Shown piece by piece: positions 8,107 through 16,560 of a stretch of 24,995 nucleotides of DNA. Each line of letters starts with the position of its first letter. Position 1 is the first letter of the stretch. A program made the position numbers and the translations under genes. The DNA comes from Entamoeba histolytica HM-1:IMSS (Eukaryota; Evosea; Mastigamoebida; Endamoebidae): positions 10,736 to 35,730 of the forward strand of contig NW_001914999.1 of assembly GCF_000208925.1 (NCBI RefSeq). The letters are read 5' to 3'. Under the pieces are notes generated by a model. The model worked only from the letters and a program-made list of their open reading frames with translations, made no database searches and was not told where the DNA came from.

Positions 8107-10578
8107 TCAATTTCCTTCCATCATTTCATTTAATAATTTACCTCTAATCATTACATTCTTTGTTCTAAATTGAGATGATTCTCTTGAAGCAACTTCTGCA
8201 TTAATTAATTTAGAAATAATGAAATTTGAAAATAATTGTGAATGTGTATATTGATCAGTAGTAATAAAAGGTGGAATAGGTGAAATATCATGTTTACACA
8301 TAACATTTACACTATATTTTGGGATTTCATTTTCTGGTTGATTTAAATCATATCCAACAACAATAAATGCATGATTAAATTGTGTTTTAAATGATGAAAT
8401 ATCAATTAATTCTGGTTTTCCTCTATATTCTTTAAAAATAAGAACAACAATATCATTTCCAATATGTTTCTTTTTATCAAGTTGTTGTGGATTATTATCA
8501 GACCATGGTAAATAAGGTGCAATATGATACATAATTGAAACTTTGTCATTTGAAAAAGAATTTACATATGAATATTCTCCTGTTAATTGATATTTTGTAT
8601 CTAAACCTCCAGCAAATCCATTATATCCTTGTAATTTAATTTTCTTTCCTAACAACTCAAGGAATTTTTCAAAATGTTTACTTCCAATTTTATTATTAAA
8701 CAATTCACTTTCAAGAGTTTGTCCTTCTGTAGCATATAATACTCCAAATTTATAATCTTTAATGATAAAATAATTTTCAAATTTTTCTATTTTATTATTT
8801 ATGTCAGGTATTGTTATTGGAGTTGCTTTTGATCCTTTATATCCAAATTCTTTTAAAATTTGAATATCATTTACTCCTATTGGTGCTGTTTTTCTAATTG
8901 TTGATCTTTTAGTCCATACAATAAATTTTTTATCATTAGAGTCTTGTTTAATTGTAATAATAGTATTTTCTTTTGTACCTGTATGAATGTCTGTTTTTAA
9001 AATACAATAATGACAATGTGGAAATGGTTTAATAAAATTTTGATAATATCTAATTGGAAGTGTAACATCATGATAATTTTTATTCATAAGTTCATCATAT
9101 TTATGAGTACATGATGTATAATAATTTTCAATATGATAATCAGGAAGAGTATTTTGATCAACAAGAATAATTTTACTTTGAGTTGTAGTATTTGTCCATG
9201 TTTCAATTAATCTTTTTGGTGTATCAAATGTATCTTGTTTTTGTTGAATTTCTTCATTACTTAATATTGTTAATGAATATTTATTTTCAATTAAAGATAC
9301 TACTCCTTCCATTTGTCCAGTTTCTTCTGCTATTTTCATAACTGGTTTTCCTTTAAATGTCATATCAATATCAGCTCCATATTGTAATAAAATTTGTACT
9401 ATATCTGTTCTTTTATTTTTTACAGCATAATAAAGTGGAAATGTTCCACTTTCTGTTACTTGATTAACATTTGCACCATTTTCACAAAGATATTTAATTG
9501 CTTCTTCATTCATTGATGCTGAACAAACACATGTCAATGAACTTTCACCAATTTTTGATATTTCATTAATATATGTTTTAGGATCTTTTTCATTAGATAT
9601 TAATCTATATAATATTGAAATATTCTTTTCTAAATGTCTATTTCTACATAAATAATGTAATGGTGTTCTCATTGTTTCATTTTTAATATGAATATCTGGA
9701 TGATGTTCTAATAATTTAGAAACAACTTCTATATTAATTTCATTTTGACTTAATGCTGTATGTAATGGTGAATATTTAAATTTATTAAGTGCATTAACAT
9801 TTGCTCCTTTGTTTAAAACTAATTCTACCATTTTTGGTTCATTTAATAAAACTAAGTGATGAAGTAAGGTATTTCCATCTTTATCTTCATCTTGAACTCC
9901 TTGTTTTTTAATATAAGTTGAAATAGTATTTTCTATTTGTTTTGAAGTCATAGTATTGGAATTATTTAATGTATTTATTAATTCTATAAATTTGCTTTTC
10001 ACTTTAATTGGAAGATATGCAATCCAAAATATTGTTGCTACATCTTTAATTGCTCCTCCAAAATCAACTGTAAACCCTGAAACATCTTTAACAATATTTG
10101 TTACTTTACTACTTGTTCCTGTAACAGATAAATGAAAAACAAATACAGCTGGTTCTTCAGGAAATTCTGTTGGAAAATTAATTGTAATTTTTCTTTGAAT
10201 AAATGTTGTTCTTGTATCAATTTGTCCTGTAATAAATGTTCCTCCTCTAATTGGCATTTGAGTACAAAAATATTCAAACTCTTTATTTATTTGTTGTGGT
10301 GTTCGTGGCATTTTATGAATTTGTTCTTGAAGACGAGTATTTTCTTCAGTTAAATTATGAACAATTTCTTCTAATTGAATAATTCTTTGTGTTAATTTAT
10401 CGCTTATCTCCACTGATCCATTAGAGTGGGTGTCAGTATTTCCTGAATTTGAATTTTCTGTATGTTCTGTTTTTATACCAGAAGGACTTTCTAATCCTTC
10501 TGTTAAATTTGCATGTGAACTTTCAACCATAGTAAATGGTCTTCTTCCAATTAATGGTTTTTGAGGTAATTGTGACAT
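8107..10578 (-). CDS. H-type lectin / ankyrin / RapGAP fusion protein
   Basis: 823 residues, predicted to switch off Rap- or Rheb-type GTPases. Order: a Ser/Asn-rich head; a coiled coil (60-90); an H-type lectin-like beta domain (about 125-190) with KITINFPTEFPEEPAVFVF, VSGFTVDFGG and TIFWIAYLP, the discoidin C-terminal pattern; ankyrin repeats (232-435: GNTLLHHLV, SPLHTALS, TPLHYLCR, FPLYYAVK, GANVN twice); and then the Rap/Ran-GAP region. The GAP part has KFGVLYATEGQTLESELF (610-627), GYNGFAGGLDTKYQLTGEYS (651-670) and HIGNDIVVLIF (705-715). N708 is the catalytic asparagine thumb, so it looks active. The end (LINAEVASRESSQF) also fits RapGAP. The protein is presumably cytosolic: there is no signal peptide, so the lectin-like fold more likely serves trimerisation or protein binding than sugar binding outside the cell. 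The call is firm for RapGAP and ankyrin, good for H-lectin. Confidence 0.88.
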   Translation of the reverse strand: MSQLPQKPLIGRRPFTMVESSHANLTEGLESPSGIKTEHTENSNSGNTDTHSNGSVEISDKLTQRIIQLEEIVHNLTEENTRLQEQIHKMPRTPQQINKEFEYFCTQMPIRGGTFITGQIDTRTTFIQRKITINFPTEFPEEPAVFVFHLSVTGTSSKVTNIVKDVSGFTVDFGGAIKDVATIFWIAYLPIKVKSKFIELINTLNNSNTMTSKQIENTISTYIKKQGVQDEDKDGNTLLHHLVLLNEPKMVELVLNKGANVNALNKFKYSPLHTALSQNEINIEVVSKLLEHHPDIHIKNETMRTPLHYLCRNRHLEKNISILYRLISNEKDPKTYINEISKIGESSLTCVCSASMNEEAIKYLCENGANVNQVTESGTFPLYYAVKNKRTDIVQILLQYGADIDMTFKGKPVMKIAEETGQMEGVVSLIENKYSLTILSNEEIQQKQDTFDTPKRLIETWTNTTTQSKIILVDQNTLPDYHIENYYTSCTHKYDELMNKNYHDVTLPIRYYQNFIKPFPHCHYCILKTDIHTGTKENTIITIKQDSNDKKFIVWTKRSTIRKTAPIGVNDIQILKEFGYKGSKATPITIPDINNKIEKFENYFIIKDYKFGVLYATEGQTLESELFNNKIGSKHFEKFLELLGKKIKLQGYNGFAGGLDTKYQLTGEYSYVNSFSNDKVSIMYHIAPYLPWSDNNPQQLDKKKHIGNDIVVLIFKEYRGKPELIDISSFKTQFNHAFIVVGYDLNQPENEIPKYSVNVMCKHDISPIPPFITTDQYTHSQLFSNFIISKLINAEVASRESSQFRTKNVMIRGKLLNEMMEGN

Positions 10579-10883
10579 AAAGATAAAACTTAATTCTTTT
10601 TTTCAGTTTCTTCATTCTTTTGAATTTCTTTTACTATGAATTATTAACCAGAAATATTACTCTTTGATTCTTTCATTTTTTTTAATTTTTTCCCTTCTTA
10701 TAATTATTGTTTGTAGAAAAATATACAAAGAAATTCACTCTCTTATCTTTTTATTTTCATTATTTTTAATCTCTTGGAATTATGAATTAAATATTTAGTG
10801 TATATATATTATATTCTAAAGGAATTGAACAAAATAAATAATATATCAAAATGTTTTAATTCAATTAGATTAAACTTTAATAA
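10579..10883. other. AT-rich spacer between INO1 and the RapGAP gene
   Basis: 305 nt holding the 5' region of the RapGAP gene and the 3' region of INO1 (both minus). It contains a short TA run (about 10801-10811) and mixed A/T tracts. No gene, and no convincing TATA-like or GAAC element, was found before 10578. Confidence 0.4.
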
Positions 10884-12410
10884 TTAAAAGAAATGTTCAG
10901 TCTTTCCTTCAAGAAGAAGATGATTATCACATGGAAGTCCAAGAAGTGCTCTAAAGAAATTATCAAGACATTCTCTTTGTTTAAATAAAGCATTAATAAC
11001 TGGAGAACCTTTTGGTACAACGGGTGCTTTAAGAAGATAAGAAATCATAGACATTACAGAATTAAAGTTTTTAAATTCTTTACCATCAATAGAGTAAGTG
11101 ACTCTAGTCATAAATTCCATTAAAACAGCAAGATCAATCATTAATGGAGCAGCAAGAAGAGAATCTTCACAAGTGTTATGAAGAGCAATTGTATTATGTC
11201 CTCCTAAGAAAATCTCTGAAGTATATTCATCCATAGCTCTTTTAGAATCTCCTACATATGGAACATATTTAATAACAATGACATGATCTGGATGTTCTCC
11301 TTCCTTATACATAATATTATTAGATTTAACAACATCAGAAACAACATTTGATTTTGATATTTCTTTAGATCTAAATTGTGATGGTGAACTTAAATTCTTT
11401 CCATCATTATTCCCAAGATGATTATATGATACAATTGATTGTAATTTAAGTCCTGATGATACAAGAAAATCTGCAAGAACAGATTTAATTTTTGTTTGTC
11501 CTGTTTTAAAATCATCTCCCATAACAGCACCTCCATGTTTATTTGCTAAATCAATTACACCTGGTACAAGTGTATTTTGTGGTGATCCATTAACAAATGG
11601 ACATCCTTCAAGAATAGCTGCTGTTGCAAAAATAGTTGATGGTGATACTTCTTCTTCTCCTGCTGCAATAGATTTTAATAAATTTTCTGCTGTGTCATTA
11701 AGTCCTTCTTTTATTTCTACATATCTTTCTGTTGTAGCAGTCCATAAAACAACTATTTTATCAAGTCCATGTTGTGCTTTAAAATCTCTAATATTTTGTC
11801 TTACTGTATCAAGATGATTTTGTTTAGTTCCTGGAATAACATTATCAGCTCTATCATCTTGATTTGCTGCTATGTATGATTTATAATAAATTGATGGTAA
11901 TGGAACTAATTCTTTCATATATGGATATAATTGTCTTTGAAGATCATAATCAACTACTTGTGCTCTTTTAAGTGCATCTGCCATATTTACTTTTGAAATA
12001 TCCCATCCTCCTACAACAATATTATCTGGACAAACAAATGGTAAAATATCTTTATATGGTGCATAAATTTCTTCTCCTTCAGATGTAGCTCCAAGTCTCA
12101 TTGTAGCTGATTGAGTATATGATCCATAATAATTTGGTTCATGAACTCCTCTTCTATCAGTCCAACAAAGATGGTGTTTATTAGCAAGAATTCCTGCAGT
12201 AACAGTAGTTCCATTATTTCCTCCCCATCCAATCATCATAAGACCCATCTTTGGAATCTTTTTATCTACTTTAAATTTGTAGTCTTTAGCAATTGGAGTA
12301 CAAATAACTCCTTCTTTACTTACTTCTACATGTGTAGTTTCATAATGAAAGTCAGCTTCAATACTACTTTCTGTTTGATGGCTTTTAGTAGAATGGAATT
12401 GATATGACAT
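10884..12410 (-). CDS. INO1: Inositol-3-phosphate synthase
   Basis: 508 residues, the usual length for the eukaryotic enzyme (about 510-555). It converts glucose-6-phosphate to inositol-3-phosphate with NAD as an internally recycled cofactor, and feeds phosphoinositide and GPI-anchor synthesis in the cytosol. Family blocks are intact: GWGGNNGT (61-68, NAD loop), VLWTATTERY (221-230), FVNGSPQNT (272-280), GDDFKTGQTK (298-307), LQSIVSYNHLGNNDG (323-337), SNVVSDVV (354-361) and LGGHNTIALHNTCEDSLLA (402-420). The ATG at 12410 (MSYQFHS) is preferred to one 13 codons upstream. The extension is Lys-rich, and a GTATTTAAAC box lies only 40 nt before 12410, which would leave no room for a 5' UTR before the longer start. 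I see no intron and no missing key residue. Confidence 0.97.
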   Translation of the reverse strand: MSYQFHSTKSHQTESSIEADFHYETTHVEVSKEGVICTPIAKDYKFKVDKKIPKMGLMMIGWGGNNGTTVTAGILANKHHLCWTDRRGVHEPNYYGSYTQSATMRLGATSEGEEIYAPYKDILPFVCPDNIVVGGWDISKVNMADALKRAQVVDYDLQRQLYPYMKELVPLPSIYYKSYIAANQDDRADNVIPGTKQNHLDTVRQNIRDFKAQHGLDKIVVLWTATTERYVEIKEGLNDTAENLLKSIAAGEEEVSPSTIFATAAILEGCPFVNGSPQNTLVPGVIDLANKHGGAVMGDDFKTGQTKIKSVLADFLVSSGLKLQSIVSYNHLGNNDGKNLSSPSQFRSKEISKSNVVSDVVKSNNIMYKEGEHPDHVIVIKYVPYVGDSKRAMDEYTSEIFLGGHNTIALHNTCEDSLLAAPLMIDLAVLMEFMTRVTYSIDGKEFKNFNSVMSMISYLLKAPVVPKGSPVINALFKQRECLDNFFRALLGLPCDNHLLLEGKTEHFF

Positions 12411-12449
12411 GTACTTTATGGTTTTTATTTTTTTATTTCTTATTAACAA

Positions 12450-12459
12450 GTTTAAATAC
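12450..12459 (-). promoter_or_regulatory. INO1 TATA-like element
   Basis: GTATTTAAAC on the minus strand is an exact match to the Entamoeba TATA-like consensus GTATTTAAA(G/C). It lies 40 nt before the chosen INO1 start. Transcription would begin about 30 nt downstream, giving the very short 5' UTR usual in this genus. This supports the start at 12410. Confidence 0.55.
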
Positions 12460-13160
12460 CTCCTTCATAGGTAAATCCAATTATGGTATAGCTTCTACTT
12501 ATTTCTACATCTTCTACTAATACTTTCAATTCATCAATTCCTCACTTCTTTTAAATCTTCTGATGATATTTTATATTAAGCATTGTTTTTGTATTTCTAA
12601 GCTTTTTTTTCTATTTTTTCTCTTAAAACTGTTTGATTCTATCTTTTATTCTCTTAGTCTAATTTATTGAAAATAGCAGTTGTTTTTTTCATCAATGAAT
12701 TTCTACTTCTATGAAAAATTCTTTATTTCTTATTACACAATTTTTACTGTATTTTCAACTATTTTTTACTAAGTTTTTATTTTAAAAAAATTTTATTAAT
12801 TTTTCAATTGTTCATATTTTCAAGGAATTTGTTATAGTTATCTCTTGTTTCTTTCTTTTTTAAAACACAATTTTTCTTTCTTTTGTCACAAAAATTAATT
12901 CTTCTTTCTTCTTCCTTTTTTGTTTCATTGTCATTCTTGTTGATTAAGTCAATTCTCCAACAATATTCATTTTTTTGATCTTCAAATTCTTTGTTGTTCT
13001 AACTCAATACTTTTAGGTATTGTTATTTCCAATCTTGTTTTTCATTCTTTTTGTTATTTAAAGTGACTACACTTATGTTACAATTATCTTTGCTATTACA
13101 CCTAATAATCCTTTGACATTCACACACCATCTTTGTTCTTTTGTTTCTCATCTTTTTGGA
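12452..13160 (-). pseudogene. Possible decayed gene (coiled coil plus start of a TLDc-like domain)
   Basis: The minus strand has purine-rich, coding-like composition but stops in all frames. Near its 3' end one frame reads SSEDLKEVRN and then stops. An overlapping frame reads ELKVLVEDVEISRSYTIIGF, then TYEGGI and a stop at 12454-12452. This order resembles the start of the TLDc domain of Entamoeba coiled-coil/TLDc proteins (a helix ending near W, then a (V/I)(V/I)GFTxEGxxFGG strand). The upstream part is Lys/Glu-rich, as a coiled coil would be. If so, at least one frameshift and many stops have accumulated. The match is short and by eye only. Confidence 0.25.
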
Positions 13161-13440
13161 TTTATCTTATTTTATCAAGTAACAACCCATATAATACCTT
13201 GGTAAATTCAATATACAAATATCGGAAAATGGAAGAACATAATATGTTATTGTAAAAAGGAATAATTGAAAGTTCTATTCAGTACCATCTAAAACTTTGA
13301 GGATTTAATTAAAATTATCTGAAACAAGTAAAGTTCTAGACTCTATGAGTTGTTATTTCTTCAACCTATCAATAACTCTTATCTTTTTTACTTCAAATAA
13401 TAATCATTACAAATAAACCAGATAACAAAGTAAGACTGAA

Positions 13441-13650
13441 TTAGATGTCATCAACTGTAATTGCAGACACAGGACAAACTGAAACACATGAAAGTGTCTT
13501 ACAACAACTATCAACATTTGTTGCGTTTGACTTACCATCTATCATTTCATAGACTTGAACAGGACAATTTTGGACACAAGCCTCACACCCAATACAATCA
13601 TCTTGATTGATTGTAATTTTAACAGTTTTACTTGTAAATACTTTTGACAT
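13441..13650 (-). CDS. Small 4Fe-4S ferredoxin with variant second cluster motif
   Basis: 69 residues, the size of bacterial-type 2[4Fe-4S] ferredoxins, which in Entamoeba accept electrons from pyruvate:ferredoxin oxidoreductase in the cytosol. Cluster motif I is canonical: CIGCEACVQNCP (C-x2-C-x2-C-x3-CP). Motif II is not. It reads DSCCKTLSCVSVCP, so the cysteines lie at relative positions 0, 1, 6 and 10 instead of 0, 3, 6 and 10; the second ligand position is Thr and an extra Cys sits next to the first. It may hold a 3Fe-4S cluster, or the neighbouring Cys may replace the lost ligand. The start at 13650 (MSKVFTSK) is the only suitable ATG, and a TATA-like box lies 22 nt upstream. It is divergent from the Rac gene. 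Confidence 0.88.
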   Translation of the reverse strand: MSKVFTSKTVKITINQDDCIGCEACVQNCPVQVYEMIDGKSNATNVDSCCKTLSCVSVCPVSAITVDDI

Positions 13651-13671
13651 GATAAAGATTAGTTTAATTGT

Positions 13672-13681
13672 GTTTAAATAT
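13672..13681 (-). promoter_or_regulatory. Ferredoxin TATA-like element
   Basis: ATATTTAAAC on the minus strand differs from the GTATTTAAA(G/C) consensus in one base and ends 22 nt before the ferredoxin ATG. The position suits a core promoter with a very short leader. I found no TATTCTATT (URE3) copy in this intergenic region, although that element is known from the fdx1 promoter of E. histolytica. Confidence 0.35.
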
Positions 13682-13769
13682 TAGATGGAATGAAGTGATG
13701 TTGAACAATAATCACTTTTTGATTAAGGAGAGTTTGTTTGACTTTCTGTCTGAAAATGTTATTTAGTAC

Positions 13770-13790
13770 AAAAAAAAAAAAAAAAAAAAA
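13770..13790 (+). repeat. A21 homopolymer tract
   Basis: Twenty-one uninterrupted A residues between the divergent ferredoxin and Rac promoters. Such poly(dA:dT) runs keep nucleosomes away from promoters in other eukaryotes; the role here is inferred from position only. The length is likely to vary between strains or sequencing runs. Confidence 0.7.
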
Positions 13791-13900
13791 TATAATCTTA
13801 AAATAGAAAGAACTCAAAAACTAAAAAACATAAAAAAAGAAACTCTAGAAAAGTATTAAAGTAACGAAAAAAACATGAAACAAAGAAATAATAGACAACT

Positions 13901-13907
13901 CAGAACT
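13901..13907 (+). promoter_or_regulatory. GAAC-like element before the Rac gene
   Basis: CAGAACT resembles the AATGAACT (GAAC) core-promoter element in its GAACT core and lies 23 nt before the Rac ATG. No clear TATA-like or initiator motif accompanies it. Confidence 0.28.
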
Positions 13908-13929
13908 AAAAAAAGTTGAAAGAAAATCA

Positions 13930-14514
13930 ATGAGTGAAAAACCCACATCAATTAAATTAGTCGTTGTTGGGGATGGTGCTGTTGGAAAAACTTGCCTCCT
14001 CATTTCATATTCAATTAGAAAGTTCCCTGAAGATTATATTCCTACAGTATTCGATAATTATGTTGTGTCATTAACTGCAGGCACAAGACAAATTCAATTG
14101 GCGTTGTGGGATACTGCTGGACAAGAAGAGTATGATCAATTGAGACCATTGAGTTATTCATCTGCTTCAATATTTTTAATATGTTTCTCTGTCACAAGTT
14201 CTGTATCATATGATAATGTAATTACAAAATGGCACCCTGAAGTTATTCACTTTGCACCAAAAGTTCCTATTATATTAGTTGGAACAAAACTTGATACTAG
14301 AAATGATCCTGCTATTGTTAAAAGATTAACAGAACAAGGTATGACTGTTATTAATACTGCAAAAGGAGAAGAACTTAAAAATCGTATAAAAGCTGTCAAA
14401 TATATTGAATGTTCTGCAAAAACAAGCGAAAATTTAAAGACAGTTTTCGATGAAGCAGTTAAAACTGTGTTAATGAATAAACCACAGCAAAGGTCAAAGT
14501 GTGCTCTTTTATAA
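13930..14514 (+). CDS. rac: Rac/Rho-family small GTPase
   Basis: 194 residues. A molecular switch controlling actin, phagocytosis and motility at the membrane. All G motifs are intact: P-loop GDGAVGKT (14-21), switch I YIPTVFDNY (36-44) with the effector Thr, WDTAGQEEYDQLRPLSY (60-76) typical of Rho proteins, GTKLD for guanine recognition and CSAKT. The Rho insert helix (near residues 120-150) is present in an unusual, Lys/Glu-rich form. The end is CALL, a CaaX box predicted to be geranylgeranylated, after a basic QQRSK stretch. It looks like one of the known amoebic Rac proteins (possibly RacC, from memory), but I do not assign the letter firmly. It lies head-to-head with the ferredoxin gene; NOC4 follows on the same strand. 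Confidence 0.95.
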   Translation: MSEKPTSIKLVVVGDGAVGKTCLLISYSIRKFPEDYIPTVFDNYVVSLTAGTRQIQLALWDTAGQEEYDQLRPLSYSSASIFLICFSVTSSVSYDNVITKWHPEVIHFAPKVPIILVGTKLDTRNDPAIVKRLTEQGMTVINTAKGEELKNRIKAVKYIECSAKTSENLKTVFDEAVKTVLMNKPQQRSKCALL

Positions 14515-14665
14515 TTCACTTTTAAATTAAAAAGTAACATTATTAATTCTCTTTTGATAATTTTATTCTATCATTATGTAATTATTTGTTTAAAATTAAT
14601 TCTCTTGCGTTTTGTTTTTTAAAAATATAAAAACTAAAAATGAAAAAAAAAGAAATTTAATATTC

Positions 14666-15801
14666 ATGGATTTGAAGAAAGTCCTAACAACTTCTCCTTT
14701 CCCTTTAGATAAAACTAAATTCAAGAGTTTTATTAAAAACAATATGAATACATTAAATATTTTACCGTTTGTTGACTTCTCTATCTTTAATTTAAAAAAA
14801 AATAGGGTTATTCATTCATTAGAAAAGTAGTTGTTGAATTAAAAACAAGAAAATGTATTGTAGAAAATACATTAAATTTATTAAACTTATTTCCTATGAA
14901 TGTTAAAATGTTACCAACTCTTCATAAATTAATTACATTCGAAATGAATAAACAAACAACTTTAAAATTCTTAAAAACATTAGAAATGGTATTAGGAGTT
15001 TCAACACCTATTGAAGTAAAATCAATTAAATTTGATCCATTATTATTTTATGATTATTTACTAAACTTTTCAAAATCAAATAATTATTTATATCAAACAT
15101 ATTCTCTTATGTGTTTACATCATCTTATTGTACAACATGGTTTAACTGTTCCTTCATATATTCAATTATTATATTCTACATTAACTCCTCGATTACTTTT
15201 GAGTCCTGTTATGTCTACTTATTATGATCGACTTTATAAATATATTATAAGTTCTTATACTCCATTATATGCTTCAGCTGCTTTTATAAAAAAATCATTA
15301 AGACTTTGTTTAGAAGCTCCAACTGGATCAATTCTTATTATTTTAAACTTTATTCTTAAAGTTCTTTATGCACTTCCTCAAATTCATTATTTACTTCATC
15401 GACCAGCAATTCCATCATATCGTTATCCAGATGTTGATCCATTTGAAACAACACCATTTAGTGCATCTTCTAAATTTGATATTGATTTACGTGAAACTCA
15501 TATTGAAGAATCATTTTTATGGGAACATCTATTACTTCAAAAACATCCTCATCCTAAAGTTGCATTATTAGCACAATCTTTTCCAACTTCAGAAGATGAC
15601 CCTGTTATTCTTCCACCTGAACTTGGGATTAAAGATATTATTGATCCAAAAGTATGTCCAGTTACAACAACAATCAGTGTTGTTGTAAATCCTTTTATGG
15701 TTATGTCAAATGATCAAACAGTAAATGAACCATCAAAAACTGATTGTGAAGAATTAGGAATAAAATATAAAACATCATTATTTGGTGTTGTGTTTGATTG
15801 A
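14666..15801 (+). CDS. NOC4: Noc4, nucleolar 40S ribosome-biogenesis factor (one intron)
   Basis: Two exons, 14666-14766 and 14823-15801, joined over a 56-nt GTTTGT...TTAG intron (359 residues). Splicing turns LPF... into LPKVVVELKTRKCIVENTLN, which runs in frame into the long second exon; without it the first part stops at 14830. Noc4 binds Nop14 and is needed for 18S processing and 40S export. The CBF/Mak21-family block is clear: LYSTLTPRLLLSPVMSTYYD, LYASAAFIKKSLRLCLEAP, ILIILNFILKVLYALPQIHY, LLHRPAIP, then DPF, and finally ESFLWEHLLLQKHPHPKVAL. This is the SSLWELxxLxxHxHPxV signature of Noc4. It is shorter than yeast and human Noc4 (about 515-550) because the N-terminal helical region is reduced. 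The start at 14666 (MDLKK) is chosen over an ATG 18 codons upstream, whose peptide is Lys/Asn-rich. A small nonconserved tail follows the core. Confidence 0.85.
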
Positions 15802-15892
15802 ATTTTTTTCCTTTTTCGATTTTTAGGGTTTTTGCCACATCAATACTATTTGGTGCAACTTAATGTCATACTTTTGAATCTAAAAAAATTAG

Positions 15893-16357
<465 letters not shown>

Positions 16358-16560
16358 ACATTAGTATTTATTAATTAAATATTTGTCTCTCCTTATTCAA
16401 TTCAGTTTATTTTTAGATAACATAATTAATGATGTCAAAATGTGAAACTGAGTGATATGAAATATAAAAAGAACTATATGAAAATGTTATTAATTTATGT
16501 TAAAGAAAATAAATATATTATTAGTAGTATAAAAGTAGTTAATTTAAGGAAAAGAAACGT

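Larger units (their letters stand above)
12411..13440. other. 1-kb spacer between INO1 and ferredoxin genes
   Basis: About 1030 nt with no intact gene. The plus strand is strongly pyrimidine-rich from about 12480 to 13160, so the minus strand is purine-rich as in amoebic coding strands; a decayed minus-strand gene is therefore possible (separate entry). The part from 13200 to 13440 shows no purine bias and only a small palindrome, AACATAATATGTT (13236-13248). Confidence 0.4.

Noticed and set aside
10132..10353. Cysteine/serine-rich plus-strand reading frame
   Set aside because: It lies fully inside the well-supported RapGAP fusion gene on the other strand; its odd composition is the mirror of Asn/Thr/Gln codons.
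12141..12407. Plus-strand reading frame rich in Ser/Asn
   Set aside because: Antisense shadow of the conserved INO1 N-terminal region.
14247..14540. Minus-strand reading frame over the Rac 3' half
   Set aside because: Antisense to a highly conserved GTPase; no motif or signal peptide of its own.
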